Assembly (NCBI GenBank): GCA_021648185.1
Contig: JAKITH010000014.1
Span: 1-13,167, forward strand
DNA: 13,167 nt
Reading direction: 5' to 3'
From: Thiomicrorhabdus sp.
Lineage (GTDB): Bacteria > Pseudomonadota > Gammaproteobacteria > Thiomicrospirales > Thiomicrospiraceae
Position numbers and translations under genes: made by a program. This document shows positions 1 to 10,847 of the stretch, in pieces. Position 1 is the first letter of the stretch. Each line of letters opens with the position of its first letter. The notes below the pieces were generated by a model that was not told the origin of the DNA, ran no database searches, and worked only from the letters and a program-made list of their open reading frames with translations.

Positions 1-2449
1 TACCACATTCCATGCCTTTATTCACTTCTTGTGCATCGTCTTTAAAGCGACGTAATGACTCTAACGTACCTTCGTAAATGACTACGTTTTCACGTAATAC
101 ACGAATTGGATTGTTACGTTTCACAACGCCTTCCGTCACCATACAACCCGCAATTAAGCCGATTTTAGGCGCTTTAAAGACTTCACGAACGTCGGCCACA
201 CCCAAGATATTCTCTTGAATTTCAGGCGCTAACTTACCTTCGACAGCACGTTTTACTTCATCAACGATTTCATAAATAATGCTGTAGTATTTTAAACTAA
301 TGCCTTCAGTATCAATCACACGTTTAGCAGCTACATCGGCACGAACGTTAAATCCAAAGATCATCGCTTCAGACGCAATGGCTAAGTTGGCATCGGTTTC
401 ATTAATTCCACCCACTCCAGATGAAATCACATTCACTTTAATTTCGTCATTAGACAATTTAACCAGTGCATCGGTAATCGCTTGAATAGAACCTTGTACA
501 TCGGCTTTTAAAATGATATTCACATTTTGAATATCACCTTCTTCCATTCGATTAAACATGTTTTCAAGTTTAGATTTTTGCTGACGTGCAATTTTAAGTT
601 CTTTAAACTTACCTTGACGGAAAGTGGCGGCTTCACGTGCTTTACGCTCGTTATCCACCGTAATCATCTCATCACCTGCAACGGGCATGCCAGATAAACC
701 AAGCAACTCAACGGGAATCGAAGGTCCAGCTTCTGAAATCGTTTTACCTGAATCACTGATAAGCGAGCGAACACGTCCGTACACCATACCACAAAGGACA
801 ATATCGCCTTTTCTTAAGGTTCCTGACTGAACAAGAACCGTTGCAACGGTTCCACGCCCTTTTTCTAGGCGAGATTCAACCACAACGCCTTTTGCATGAC
901 CTTCAATAGGCGCTTCTAACTCAAGCATTTCAGATTGTAATGAAATGGCATCCAGTAAATCATCGATTCCTAAGCCCGTTTTAGCGGATACAGGAATAAA
1001 CTGAACATCGCCACCCCATGCTTCAGGAACCACTTCTTCGGTTGCCATCTCTTGCATAACACGGTCAACATTGGCGTCTTCTTTATCCATTTTATTGACA
1101 GCAACCACAATCCCCACACCCGATGCTTTGGCATGTTGAATCGCTTCACGCGTTTGAGGCATAACACCATCATCCGCCGCAACCACAATGACCACCACAT
1201 CGGTAATCTCTGCACCACGAGCACGCATCGCAGTAAAGGCCGCGTGACCAGGAGTATCAATAAAAGTGACCCCCCCTTTATCAGTGTCCACATGGTATGC
1301 ACCAATGTGCTGGGTAATCCCACCCGCTTCACCGTGTGCTACCTTCGCTTTACGAATGTAATCAAGCAAAGAGGTTTTACCATGATCTACGTGCCCCATG
1401 ATGGTTACCACTGGAGAACGGGTAACCGTTGCACCATGGTACTCTTGGTTGACCACTTCGTCTTCAACGGTTACTTCGTTAAAGGCGATGGCATTATGTC
1501 CCATCTCTTCAACAATCAACATGGCTGTTTCTTGATCAAGAATTTGGTTAATAGTTGCCATAGAACCCAGTTCCATCATCATAAATTTAATGACTTCACC
1601 GGTTTTAATGGACATTTGTTCAGCCAAGGCAGACAGAGTAATGCTTTCAGGAACTTTAACATCCTTAATAACGGGCTCAGTAGGCTGTTGAAAGCCATGT
1701 TCATTATCCATCTGTAGCGGAGCGCGACGCTTAGGCATTTTTCGGCCACCACGCTGAGGACGACGATTTCCTCCCCCACGATTATTGGTTTTTTTGTTAG
1801 CACCCGCTTTGGGAGCATCTTTACCAAAATGGCTCTTACGAGCTTCATGGCTTTTTTTCTCTTGAGCTTTTTTAGCATCCTGAGCGTTATTTTCTTTCGC
1901 TGGAGCCGGCGCAACAACACGAAGACCAACGGATTTCGGGCGTTCATACGTTGATTTAGACGCCTTTTTAATTTCTTGTTTTGGCGCTTCTTTTTGAACC
2001 GTATCTTCTTTAGATTTTGGCGCTGAAGTAGCGGGCGCTTTATTTTCGATAGAATCTACTTTTTCAACGACAACTTGCTCCACCACGGTTGATTCAACAA
2101 CTGGCTGTTCAACAATAGACTTTTCAACCGTTGATTCTTCTGCCGACTCTTCTTTTTTAATATACGTTCGTTTTTTACGCACTTCAACTTTTACACTGCG
2201 CTTATCCTTACCCGAACCCGCTGATAAATTAAGCGTTTGCTTACGACGTAGCGTTACTTTTTTAGGCGCATCACCCGAATGATCGCCATGAAGCCCTTTT
2301 AAGTAGCCTAATAACTTAACCTTTTCACTATCATTAATAATGTCACCCGATTTTTTACCTTTAATTCCGGACGCATCTAACTGAGACAATAGCTTTTCTT
2401 CCGAAAGGTTGAGTGTTTTTGAAAATTCTTTTACCGATATATCTGACAT
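1..2449 (-). CDS. infB: Translation initiation factor IF-2, C-terminus cut by window edge
   Basis: IF-2 is the GTPase that brings initiator fMet-tRNA to the 30S subunit and promotes subunit joining. The visible 816 codons start at ATG 2449. An N-terminal IF2_N module covers about residues 1-52. It is followed by a long Lys/Glu/Val-rich linker and an Arg/Gly-rich stretch, then a second IF2_N module at about 262-318. The G domain shows GHVDHGKT (352-359), DTPGH (398-402) and NKMD (452-455), with SAKTG further on. The last visible residues, MECG, match the conserved site close to the end of domain IV, so about 45 residues should be missing. The gene begins 15 nt after the nusA stop, with AAGGGAGAG as ribosome site, so it is almost certainly cotranscribed with nusA and rimP. 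Its product depends on the initiator tRNA encoded at 7431-7507. No frameshift was seen. Confidence 0.97.
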   Translation of the reverse strand, partial: MSDISVKEFSKTLNLSEEKLLSQLDASGIKGKKSGDIINDSEKVKLLGYLKGLHGDHSGDAPKKVTLRRKQTLNLSAGSGKDKRSVKVEVRKKRTYIKKEESAEESTVEKSIVEQPVVESTVVEQVVVEKVDSIENKAPATSAPKSKEDTVQKEAPKQEIKKASKSTYERPKSVGLRVVAPAPAKENNAQDAKKAQEKKSHEARKSHFGKDAPKAGANKKTNNRGGGNRRPQRGGRKMPKRRAPLQMDNEHGFQQPTEPVIKDVKVPESITLSALAEQMSIKTGEVIKFMMMELGSMATINQILDQETAMLIVEEMGHNAIAFNEVTVEDEVVNQEYHGATVTRSPVVTIMGHVDHGKTSLLDYIRKAKVAHGEAGGITQHIGAYHVDTDKGGVTFIDTPGHAAFTAMRARGAEITDVVVIVVAADDGVMPQTREAIQHAKASGVGIVVAVNKMDKEDANVDRVMQEMATEEVVPEAWGGDVQFIPVSAKTGLGIDDLLDAISLQSEMLELEAPIEGHAKGVVVESRLEKGRGTVATVLVQSGTLRKGDIVLCGMVYGRVRSLISDSGKTISEAGPSIPVELLGLSGMPVAGDEMITVDNERKAREAATFRQGKFKELKIARQQKSKLENMFNRMEEGDIQNVNIILKADVQGSIQAITDALVKLSNDEIKVNVISSGVGGINETDANLAIASEAMIFGFNVRADVAAKRVIDTEGISLKYYSIIYEIVDEVKRAVEGKLAPEIQENILGVADVREVFKAPKIGLIAGCMVTEGVVKRNNPIRVLRENVVIYEGTLESLRRFKDDAQEVNKGMECG

Positions 2450-2464
2450 GTAATTGCTCTCCCT

Positions 2465-3955
2465 TTACTCTTCAAACCATGGCGCACGTGCTTTAAGAAT
2501 TAACTCTCCTGCGGTGGCTTCATCCAACTCCACAAACTCTAACAGCTCATCAATACTTAATTCAGCTAAATCTTCTTGGGTAACTACTCCGTTGCCCGCT
2601 AATGTTTTAGCCATCTCGTTCGTCATGCCTTCAAGGCTTAATAAATCTTCTGCTGGCTCAGCAAGAGCCAACTTTTCTTCTTCTGCAATGGCGTGCGTTA
2701 ATAAGGCATCTTTAGCTCGTTGCTTTAATTCTGTAACGATATCCTCATCAAAGCCATCAACTTCCAACATCTCTGCCGCTGGCACATACGCCACCTCTTC
2801 AAGTGTTGAAAAGCCTTCTTCTGCAAGCACTCCTGCCATCTCTTCATCAATGTCTAAGGCATTCACAAACAGCTCAACTTGCCCTTTCGACTCAACATCA
2901 TGCTTTTCAGACATGTCTGTCTGGCTCATAACGTTCAGTTCCCAGCCCGTTAATTCACTGGCTAAACGAATATTTTGACCACTTTTACCAATCGCTTGCG
3001 ATAACTGCTCATCATCAACGGCAAGATCCATGGTATGTTTATCTTCATCCACCATAATCGAGGTAACTTCAGCGGGTGCCATTGCATTAATAACAAACTG
3101 CGCATCATTAACATCCCATTGAATAATATCGATACGCTCACCGTTCAGCTCATTGGTCACCGATTGAACACGTGAACCACGCATTCCAACACAGGCTCCA
3201 ATCGGGTCTAAACGTGGGTCATTACCACGAACCGCCACTTTGGCTCTAAAACCAACGTCACGAGCAACGCTCATTACATCAATTAAGTCATCACCAATTT
3301 CAGGCACTTCAATTTTAAAGAGTTCCATTAACATCTCATCACATGCACGAGACATAGTTAATAGAGGGCCTCTTGGTTTAAACTCCACCGCTTGCAAATA
3401 CCCTCGAACACGATCACCCATTCTAAAGTTTTCACGAGCGACCAGTTGATTACGAGCAATAAGGGCTTCCACATTATCGCCTAAATCTAAAATAACATCG
3501 CCACGATCAACGCGTTTAACCTGACCGGTTAAAATCTCGCCAACACGTTTACTGTACTCAGCAACGACTTTTTTACGTTCCGCTTCACGAATTTTTTGTA
3601 CGATAACTTGTTTTGCCGCTTGCGCTCCGATTCGACCAAAATCAATCGACTCCATTGGCTCTTCAATAAACTCACCAATTTCAATATTTGGATCTTCATC
3701 CACGGCATCCATTTCACGAAGATACCATCCAACATTGTCTTCAATCGCTGTGGCATCGTCAATCACCTCCCAACAACGAAACGTATCGTACTCTCCTGTC
3801 TCGCGATCAATGGAGACTCGAACGTTAATCTCATCCCCTTTACTTTTACGTGTTGCGGTTGCTAAGGCTGTTTCAATGGCATCAAAAATAATTTCTTGAT
3901 CAACGCCCTTTTCATTTGCCATGATTTCAACAACGGCTAATATTTCTTTACCCAT
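2465..3955 (-). CDS. nusA: Transcription termination/antitermination protein NusA
   Basis: NusA binds RNA polymerase and nascent RNA, and modulates pausing, intrinsic termination and antitermination. At 496 residues it matches the full-length gammaproteobacterial form. In order: an N-terminal RNAP-binding domain (about 1-130), an S1 domain (about 135-200, starting GEILTGQVKRVDRGDV), and KH1 (about 230-295) with its loop in GACVGMRG (253-260). KH2 follows (about 300-345) with AIGKSGQN (321-328), then two acidic C-terminal helix-hairpin-helix repeats (about 362-412 and 435-492). The two C-terminal repeats are typical of proteobacteria such as E. coli. The ATG start has AGGACGAG upstream. It lies 73 nt downstream of rimP and 15 nt upstream of infB in the classical operon. 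Since NusA itself acts on terminators, the terminator in the operon leader (4526-4553) could allow feedback; that is inference. Confidence 0.98.
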   Translation of the reverse strand: MGKEILAVVEIMANEKGVDQEIIFDAIETALATATRKSKGDEINVRVSIDRETGEYDTFRCWEVIDDATAIEDNVGWYLREMDAVDEDPNIEIGEFIEEPMESIDFGRIGAQAAKQVIVQKIREAERKKVVAEYSKRVGEILTGQVKRVDRGDVILDLGDNVEALIARNQLVARENFRMGDRVRGYLQAVEFKPRGPLLTMSRACDEMLMELFKIEVPEIGDDLIDVMSVARDVGFRAKVAVRGNDPRLDPIGACVGMRGSRVQSVTNELNGERIDIIQWDVNDAQFVINAMAPAEVTSIMVDEDKHTMDLAVDDEQLSQAIGKSGQNIRLASELTGWELNVMSQTDMSEKHDVESKGQVELFVNALDIDEEMAGVLAEEGFSTLEEVAYVPAAEMLEVDGFDEDIVTELKQRAKDALLTHAIAEEEKLALAEPAEDLLSLEGMTNEMAKTLAGNGVVTQEDLAELSIDELLEFVELDEATAGELILKARAPWFEE

Positions 3956-4028
3956 TATATTCTCGTCCTAATTCTTTTAATTATATAAATACGTGCTAAC
4001 ACCCACTGCTTTCAATCAAACAATGAGA

Positions 4029-4484
4029 CTAAAATTCGGCCACTAAATTGGCTTTTTCAATGATGTCGTAGTCAATTTCATACAACTCACCATCCACTTC
4101 AATTTCAATCGCCGTGTCGGTTACTTGCACCATTGAACCTTTAAACTTCTTACGCCCTAACACACCAACGGCGGTTCTTACTTGAACGGTCTTCCCTTGA
4201 TAACGCTGAAAATGACCCGGCTTCAGTAACAAACGATCCATCCCTGGTGATGACACTTCAAGCATATAGGCACTGCTAATCGGATCCTCAACGTCCATAA
4301 TGGCGCTAATTTGGCGACTGATTGAGGCACAATCACCAACCGTCACGCCCACTTCTTCTTTATCAATAAAGACTCTTAAAATAGAGTGACGACCCGCAGG
4401 TAAGTATTCAAACCCCCATAACTCAAAACCCATTGATTCAATTGTGGGCTTGAACAACCCTTCCAGCTTATCTTCTAAACGCAC
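4029..4484 (-). CDS. rimP: Ribosome maturation factor RimP (GTG start)
   Basis: RimP assists maturation of the 30S ribosomal subunit. The 151-residue protein has the usual family length (E. coli about 150). It carries typical sequence: GFELWGFEY near the N-terminus, the acidic DVEDPI segment, and LEVSSPGMDR at the end of the N-terminal domain. The C-terminal SH3-like half ends in EKANLVAEF, close to the enteric KANLV ending. The start codon is GTG at 4482-4484. It is supported by a GGAAG ribosome site at 4494-4498 with 9 nt spacing and by N-terminal alignment to the family. It is the first gene of rimP-nusA-infB. Its leader contains a strong intrinsic terminator 41 nt upstream of the start, described separately. 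Confidence 0.97.
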   Translation of the reverse strand: MRLEDKLEGLFKPTIESMGFELWGFEYLPAGRHSILRVFIDKEEVGVTVGDCASISRQISAIMDVEDPISSAYMLEVSSPGMDRLLLKPGHFQRYQGKTVQVRTAVGVLGRKKFKGSMVQVTDTAIEIEVDGELYEIDYDIIEKANLVAEF

Positions 4485-4525
4485 TAAAGTTTACTTCCAA
4501 ATAACTATTCTTAAATTCAAATAAC

Positions 4526-4553
4526 AAAAAACCCCGTAAAGACGGGGTTTTTT
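4526..4553 (-). terminator. Perfect intrinsic terminator in front of rimP
   Basis: The arms AAAAAACCCCGT and ACGGGGTTTTTT form a perfect 12-bp inverted repeat around a 4-nt loop, giving a GC core followed by six U on the minus strand. The repeat is symmetric, so it could also work on plus-strand transcripts. It lies downstream of both acs and the promoter at 4622-4649, but upstream of rimP. It therefore must end acs transcripts and also either attenuate the rimP operon or define the end of a small RNA. Confidence 0.9.
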
Positions 4554-4616
4554 AAAAGTTAAGCCGCTGTCCATTTACTCAGAAACAACGCTTAATAATT
4601 TTTTTAAAAAATCTGT
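4526..4616 (-). ncRNA. Putative rimP operon leader / attenuator RNA
   Basis: The expected transcript from the promoter at 4622-4649 starts near 4614-4616 and reaches the terminator at 4526-4553, about 90 nt later. Between them a second hairpin can form: AAGCGUUGU (4593-4585) pairs with ACAGCGGCUU (4570-4561) over a 14-nt loop, with one bulged G and one G-U pair. An early U-rich/A-rich stretch precedes it. Premature terminators upstream of rimP-nusA-infB have been proposed as a 'rimP leader' element in bioinformatic surveys; this is recalled and not checked here. The alternative is a free-standing small RNA. The structure is seen in sequence; regulation is inferred. Confidence 0.55.
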
Positions 4617-4621
4617 GCTTA

Positions 4622-4649
4622 ATTATACAGCCCTGCGCCTGTAAGTCAA
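4622..4649 (-). promoter_or_regulatory. Strong sigma70 promoter for rimP-nusA-infB leader
   Basis: On the minus strand the -35 is TTGACT (4649-4644), followed by a 16-bp spacer and a consensus -10 TATAAT (4627-4622). The promoter begins 19 bp past the acs stop codon. The predicted start lies near 4615, giving a leader of about 130 nt before the rimP GTG. The near-consensus elements suggest constitutive strong initiation, with control exerted later at the leader terminator. Confidence 0.75.
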
Positions 4650-4668
4650 AACAATTCCCTGCCTCAGG

Positions 4669-6630
4669 TTATTTAAACTGTTCCAGCACCGAAGGGTCTT
4701 CCAAGGTGGACGTGTCTTGCAAAATTTCCTCCCCCCTTGCCAAGGTTTTTAATAAACGACGCATGATTTTACCAGAACGTGTTTTAGGCAGGTTTGTACC
4801 AAAACGAATGTCATCGGGCTTGGCAATGGCACCAATCTCTTTCGCCACCCAAGCCCTTAACTCTTGAATTAACGATGCCTGCTCAGAGTCACTTTCTGGA
4901 ATATCCACGTTCAACACCACAAAAGCTGAAATGGCTTCTCCCTTAATATCATCCGGACGGCTCACCACGGCCGCCTCGGCCACTTGCGGGTGAGATACCA
5001 GAGCCGATTCAATTTCCATCGTGCCTAAACGGTGCCCTGAGACATTCAATACATCATCTACACGGCCTAAAATCCAGAAATACCCCTCTTCATCTTGATA
5101 AGCGCTGTCACCCACCACATAGCAAGCGTCGCCATTTTCAACCGAGCCCATTAATGGAAAATAGGTTTTTTGATAGCGTTCATCATCGCCCCAAACCGTA
5201 CGAATCATCGACGGCCACGGTTTTTTAATTACCAACAATCCGCCTTCATTCGCTTCCAGTAGTTGTCCCGCTTCATCCATAATCACTGCATCAATTCCTG
5301 GCAATGCTTTGGTGCAAGAACCTGGTTTCAGTGGCGTCACCGGAAAAGGCGCTAACATATGGGCGCCCGTTTCCGTTTGCCACCACGTATCAATAATTGG
5401 GCAACGCCCTCCACCAATCTCATGGTAGTACCAAATCCACGCTTCTGGATTAATTGGTTCACCCACCGTTCCTAAAATCCTTAACTTAGAGAGATTATAT
5501 TGGCTTGGTAACGCGGAACCAAACTTCATCAACGCACGAATCGCAGTAGGGGCGGTATAAAAAATTGTCACGCCATGGTCTTGGCAAATCTGCCAAAAAC
5601 GCCCCGCATCGGGATACGTTGGCACACCTTCAAACATCAACATGGTTGCTCCAACCGACAAAGGGCCATACGCAACATAAGTGTGCCCCGTTATCCAACC
5701 GACATCCGCGGTACACCAAAACACATCCTGCTCATTTAAATCAAACATCCACTCACACGTGACATGCGCATTTAATAAATAACCCCCCGAACTGTGCTGC
5801 ACTCCTTTTGGCTTACCGGTTGAACCTGATGTATAAAGTAAAAAGAGAGGATGCTCTGAATCTACCATCACGGGGTCGTGATAATTACTCATCCCCGCTT
5901 CGGCCTCATACCAATCAATATCTCGCCCCGCTTTCATCGCCACGTCGTCTTTGGTGCGCCGAAAAACAATGACTTTTCGAACGTGATCGCCCCCTTTTTC
6001 TAACGCTTCATCCACCGCTTTTTTAAGCGGAATGGTTTTACCCCCACGACGCCCAGCATTGGCAGTAATAACCAACTTTGCCCCCGTGTCATCAATTCGG
6101 TCTCGCAACGATTCCGCCGAAAATCCTCCAAAAACTACCGAATGAATTGCACCCACTCGCGCGCACGCCTGCATGGCGATCACAGCCTGAGGAATCATCG
6201 GCATGTAAATAACAACACGATCCCCTTTTTGGATGCCTTGAGCGACTAACGTATTGGCAAAACGACACACTTGATCGTGTAACTCTTTATAGGTATAACG
6301 CTCTACCGTGCCATCATCCGCTTCAAAAATAATGGCCAGCTTGTCGCTTTTGGTGGCTAAATGACGATCAATGCAGTTATAAGAAACATTCAACTCACCA
6401 TCACTAAACCACTTAAAATGCGGTGCATTCGAGTCATCCAACCCTATGGTAAAGGGCTTTGACCATGCTAATTTTTCTCGAGCTAAATCAGACCAAAAAC
6501 CGACATGATCTTTCTCTGCTTTCGCATACAGCTGAGCAATATCCGATTCGGTTAACGCTACACTTGCCTTTAACTCTTCTGAGGCATTAAATACACGAGA
6601 TTCCGTTAAAATTGACTCTATCTTAGACAT
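4669..6630 (-). CDS. acs: Acetyl-CoA synthetase (AMP-forming)
   Basis: Acs activates acetate with ATP and CoA through an acetyl-AMP intermediate, giving acetyl-CoA, AMP and PPi in the cytoplasm. The 653-residue product has the family's usual length (E. coli 652). The P-loop-like [11 protein letters not shown] is at 266-276, GEPINPEAW follows, and DTWWQTETG (414-422) carries the Trp typical of acetate-selective enzymes. The hinge and adenylate-binding region [16 protein letters not shown] is at 522-537. [11 protein letters not shown] (615-625) contains the catalytic Lys621, the residue controlled by reversible acetylation in known Acs proteins. I place the start at ATG 6630 because GGAG lies 5 nt upstream; a GTG 24 nt earlier has no ribosome site. 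In the usual GDGARRD segment this protein reads GDSAYQD, a mild divergence. The upstream region holds a 15-bp palindrome. Confidence 0.96.
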   Translation of the reverse strand: MSKIESILTESRVFNASEELKASVALTESDIAQLYAKAEKDHVGFWSDLAREKLAWSKPFTIGLDDSNAPHFKWFSDGELNVSYNCIDRHLATKSDKLAIIFEADDGTVERYTYKELHDQVCRFANTLVAQGIQKGDRVVIYMPMIPQAVIAMQACARVGAIHSVVFGGFSAESLRDRIDDTGAKLVITANAGRRGGKTIPLKKAVDEALEKGGDHVRKVIVFRRTKDDVAMKAGRDIDWYEAEAGMSNYHDPVMVDSEHPLFLLYTSGSTGKPKGVQHSSGGYLLNAHVTCEWMFDLNEQDVFWCTADVGWITGHTYVAYGPLSVGATMLMFEGVPTYPDAGRFWQICQDHGVTIFYTAPTAIRALMKFGSALPSQYNLSKLRILGTVGEPINPEAWIWYYHEIGGGRCPIIDTWWQTETGAHMLAPFPVTPLKPGSCTKALPGIDAVIMDEAGQLLEANEGGLLVIKKPWPSMIRTVWGDDERYQKTYFPLMGSVENGDACYVVGDSAYQDEEGYFWILGRVDDVLNVSGHRLGTMEIESALVSHPQVAEAAVVSRPDDIKGEAISAFVVLNVDIPESDSEQASLIQELRAWVAKEIGAIAKPDDIRFGTNLPKTRSGKIMRRLLKTLARGEEILQDTSTLEDPSVLEQFK

Positions 6631-6635
6631 ATCGA

Positions 6636-6639
6636 CTCC
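6636..6639 (-). promoter_or_regulatory. Ribosome binding site fixing the acs start
   Basis: GGAG sits 5 nt before ATG 6630. The upstream in-frame GTG at 6654 lacks any purine-rich site, so the shorter reading frame is preferred. This also gives a length very close to E. coli Acs. Confidence 0.7.
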
Positions 6640-6670
6640 ACAAGGTTGGAACACATTGACAGGACTTTTA

Positions 6671-6707
6671 ATTCTAACAATAAATTTTAAAAAAATATGA
6701 CATATTT
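6671..6707 (-). promoter_or_regulatory. Possible acs promoter with palindromic operator
   Basis: AAATATGACATATTT (6693-6707) is a perfect 7-bp inverted repeat around one central base, too tight for an RNA hairpin and so more like a protein-binding site. On the minus strand TAGAAT (6676-6671) resembles a -10 box, and the palindrome would overlap its -35 region, where no good -35 hexamer exists. A second candidate -10, TATAAT (6751-6746), lies further upstream, also without a good -35. Weak -35 boxes would fit an activator-dependent acs promoter, but the regulator is unknown. Confidence 0.35.
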
Positions 6708-6763
6708 ATTGCCGCCGCCTACAAAGTAGAGCAAAGAAAAAGGGGATTATAAATTCAACGTGA

Positions 6764-7345
6764 TTAAACAACTGATTGACATGAGTTACGCTGAATCATC
6801 TTATTTATCTGTTCTTGAGTATAATCATCGTCAAACGTAACACCGATTAAATCTTCACGAATTTTTAATGTTAATGAGCTCAGCGCTTTATGCAACGTAT
6901 CCGCATCATCAGTAAAGCTCTTATCTTGTGATATCTCTCGAACCACTTTTAAGAAGTTTTGATACTCACTTAAAACCTCAGGGGAAGATATGATCGCAAG
7001 CCGATGCGTAATGAACTGTAAATGAATCAGCTCTTTATTTGAAAAAGAGTCCACTAGTGACATATTTTCCAGCAGATCAAATAGCTTTTGATACGTTTGC
7101 GTCTTTAACTCTAAAAAGCGAATGTTCTGCTCTTTTTCAACCTCAACGGCTGTCTGCTTATTTAACAACAAAGCGGTAATAAATATCGTGGCAACCGTAC
7201 CTAAAATAACCAATACAATCTCTTGAGTAAACGGCAAACTGTCCGTCACCTTATAGGCATACCTTAAAAAAGCATAGCCGGAAACCAAGGTGATCAAAGA
7301 GAGTATTAAATAGACAAACTGCTTAGGCGTTATTTGAAAGTGCAT
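6764..7345 (-). CDS. Unrecognised two-helix membrane protein
   Basis: I do not recognise a function. The 193-residue protein begins MHFQITPKQ, followed by two hydrophobic segments at about 10-30 and 42-62. They are separated by a short polar loop containing RYAYKVTDSLP. The rest (about 63-193) is hydrophilic, charged and predicted mostly helical, beginning NKQTAVEVEKEQNIRFLELK, probably a cytoplasmic helical or coiled-coil domain. No catalytic motif, signal peptide cleavage site or lipobox is evident. The junction pattern of a Gln-Thr, then Glu/Lys-rich, then aromatic-rich helix is reminiscent of widespread uncharacterised membrane-anchored proteins; this is a memory-based resemblance only. 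The ATG has AAGGGGA as a good ribosome site. It lies 30 nt downstream of the tRNA-fMet terminator and about 130 nt upstream of acs, on the same strand. No own promoter is obvious, so read-through of the tRNA terminator may feed it. Confidence 0.75.
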   Translation of the reverse strand: MHFQITPKQFVYLILSLITLVSGYAFLRYAYKVTDSLPFTQEIVLVILGTVATIFITALLLNKQTAVEVEKEQNIRFLELKTQTYQKLFDLLENMSLVDSFSNKELIHLQFITHRLAIISSPEVLSEYQNFLKVVREISQDKSFTDDADTLHKALSSLTLKIREDLIGVTFDDDYTQEQINKMIQRNSCQSVV

Positions 7346-7375
7346 TCTATTCCCCTTAAATGAGAGTTTAAATAC

Positions 7376-7424
7376 AAAAAAAGCCAGACATCATTCACGA
7401 TTAAGTGTTTGAATATCTGGCTTT
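7376..7424 (-). terminator. Terminator after tRNA-fMet
   Basis: AAAGCCAGA (7424-7416 on the minus strand) pairs perfectly with TCTGGCTTT (7388-7380), a 9-bp stem. An inner 5-bp stem ATTCA/TGAAT (7393-7397 with 7410-7414) fills the loop. The distal arm runs directly into a tract of seven U. It lies just past the CCA end of the tRNA and ends that transcript. Confidence 0.8.
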
Positions 7425-7430
7425 AGAATG

Positions 7431-7507
<77 letters not shown>

Positions 7508-7550
7508 ACAATGTAATATTAAAAGCATCTAATGCGTTTCAATGAGGCGT

Positions 7551-7578
7551 ATTATAGGGTGTTAAAAAATTAAAGCAA
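7551..7578 (-). promoter_or_regulatory. Promoter of tRNA-fMet
   Basis: On the minus strand -35 TTGCTT (7578-7573), a 16-bp spacer and a consensus -10 TATAAT (7556-7551) are followed by a C/G-rich discriminator (ACGCC), as is common for stable-RNA promoters. An A/T-rich block at about 7590-7610 lies upstream of the -35 like an UP element. The predicted start, near 7544, leaves about a 37-nt 5' leader for removal by RNase P. Confidence 0.75.
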
Positions 7579-7799
7579 GTATTGTTCCTGTTTTATTTTT
7601 TAAATTTTTCTTCCCCCCCTATCTCATGAACTAAACATGAACACGACAATTTTAGCCAAACTGCCATAAATTATTGCATTTAATCAATAAACCAAGAATG
7701 ATTAAAAAAGTATTTGACTACCTATCTGTTACGTTCCAGGATCCAATATTAACTCAGTCCATTTTGATAAAATATCCGTTTTTGATACTTAACCTGCAT
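7579..7799. other. Intergenic region without identifiable gene
   Basis: This AT-rich stretch lies between the tRNA-fMet promoter and the end of the DJ-1 family gene. It contains homopyrimidine runs (about 7600-7620) that probably act as an upstream element for the tRNA promoter, and two TTTTGATA copies near 7753-7790. I see no coding potential, convincing terminator for the 7800-8480 gene, or RNA gene in it. Confidence 0.5.
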
Positions 7800-8480
7800 T
7801 TATTGTTTGATTTTTTCAAGCACTACTTTTGCTACAAGGGCTGATGACGCAGGGTTTTGGCCAGTTATCAAGTTTTCATCGGTAACAAGATACGGATGCC
7901 AATCATCAGCCTTTGAGTAATTTGCCCCTTTCGCTTTCAACTCATCTTCGAGCATAAATGGAACAACCCCTGAAAGCTGAACGGCATTTTCTTCTGTGTT
8001 ACTAAAACCAGTGACAGACCTTCCTTTTACTAGGGACACGCCATTTGGGGCTTTAGTATGCAGAAGAACCGCTGGTGCATGACAAACTGTAGCAACGGGT
8101 TTTCCAGATGCATGCATTGCTTCAATTAACGCTATCGAATTACGATCGTCTGTCAAGTCCCATAATGGCCCATGCCCACCAGCATAAAATACCGCATCGT
8201 AATCATCTGCTGAAATATCTGATAGTTTCTGTGTATTTGCTAGCACTGATTGAGCATCGTCATCGCCCTTAAAACGTTCCGTTGCTTCTGTTTGAAAATC
8301 AGGTTCATCACTTTTTGGATCTAGAGGTGGCTGCCCTCCTTTAGGTGAAGCAAGAGAGACATCTACATTTGCATCTTTAAATATATAGTAAGGAGACGCA
8401 AATTCTTCTAGCCAAAATCCTGTTTTTTTCCCTGTATCACCGAGTTGATTGTGTGATGTAAGTACAATAAGTATTTTCAC
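7800..8480 (-). CDS. DJ-1/PfpI family protein, Hsp31-like (possible glyoxalase III/deglycase)
   Basis: The 226-residue protein is a single class I glutamine-amidotransferase-like domain of the DJ-1/PfpI superfamily, closest in pattern to yeast Hsp31-type proteins. Visible landmarks are N-terminal KILIVLTSHNQ, the conserved acid in FWLEEF (Glu25/26), and GGHGP (101-105). The nucleophile elbow is ATVCHAP with Cys133-His134, and SVTGFSNTEENAV follows with a possible third triad acid. The tail has DDWHPYLVTDENLITGQNP (192-210). Family members act as glutathione-independent glyoxalases on methylglyoxal, or as chaperones/deglycases; the exact activity here is inferred. The start is GTG (8480-8478), preceded by AAAGAGAG; the overlapping ATG is out of frame. 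A possible TTGACC -35 at 8533-8528 lacks a convincing -10. It follows icd on the same strand with 124 nt between, so it is probably a separate unit. Confidence 0.88.
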   Translation of the reverse strand: MKILIVLTSHNQLGDTGKKTGFWLEEFASPYYIFKDANVDVSLASPKGGQPPLDPKSDEPDFQTEATERFKGDDDAQSVLANTQKLSDISADDYDAVFYAGGHGPLWDLTDDRNSIALIEAMHASGKPVATVCHAPAVLLHTKAPNGVSLVKGRSVTGFSNTEENAVQLSGVVPFMLEDELKAKGANYSKADDWHPYLVTDENLITGQNPASSALVAKVVLEKIKQ

Positions 8481-8604
8481 ATGAACTCTCTTTACTTTAG
8501 TTGTAATTTTTAACCCTAACCGCTTTGGGTCAAAACAATAGTCTCACCCGATCTTAATAATCATTGAAAGAAAAAAACTTCTCTTAATGCGCCATTTTCC
8601 CTCT

Positions 8605-10839
<2,235 letters not shown>

Positions 10840-10847
10840 TTACTTTA

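Noticed and set aside
1052..1717. 221-codon open frame on the plus strand opposite infB
   Set aside because: It lies fully antisense to the conserved IF-2 G domain, has a His/Asn-rich composition typical of a shadow frame, and has no ribosome site or recognisable motif.
2454..2978. 174-codon Ser-rich open frame opposite nusA
   Set aside because: It is antisense to the acidic C-terminal repeats of NusA; the Ser/Asn-rich translation is what reversed Glu/Asp/Ala codons produce.
3956..4028. Internal promoter between rimP and nusA (TATAAT-like box in an AT-rich gap)
   Set aside because: No -35 hexamer lies at 15-19 bp spacing; TTGAAA is 22 bp away from the TATAAT. Too weak to list.
4650..4668. 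CCTGAGGCAGG hairpin right after acs as a terminator
   Set aside because: The stem is only 4 bp and the following sequence lacks a continuous U tract; the terminator at 4526-4553 is far stronger.
6631..6654. Longer acs starting at GTG 6654
   Set aside because: No ribosome site precedes the GTG, while ATG 6630 has GGAG at 5-nt spacing and gives the usual family length.
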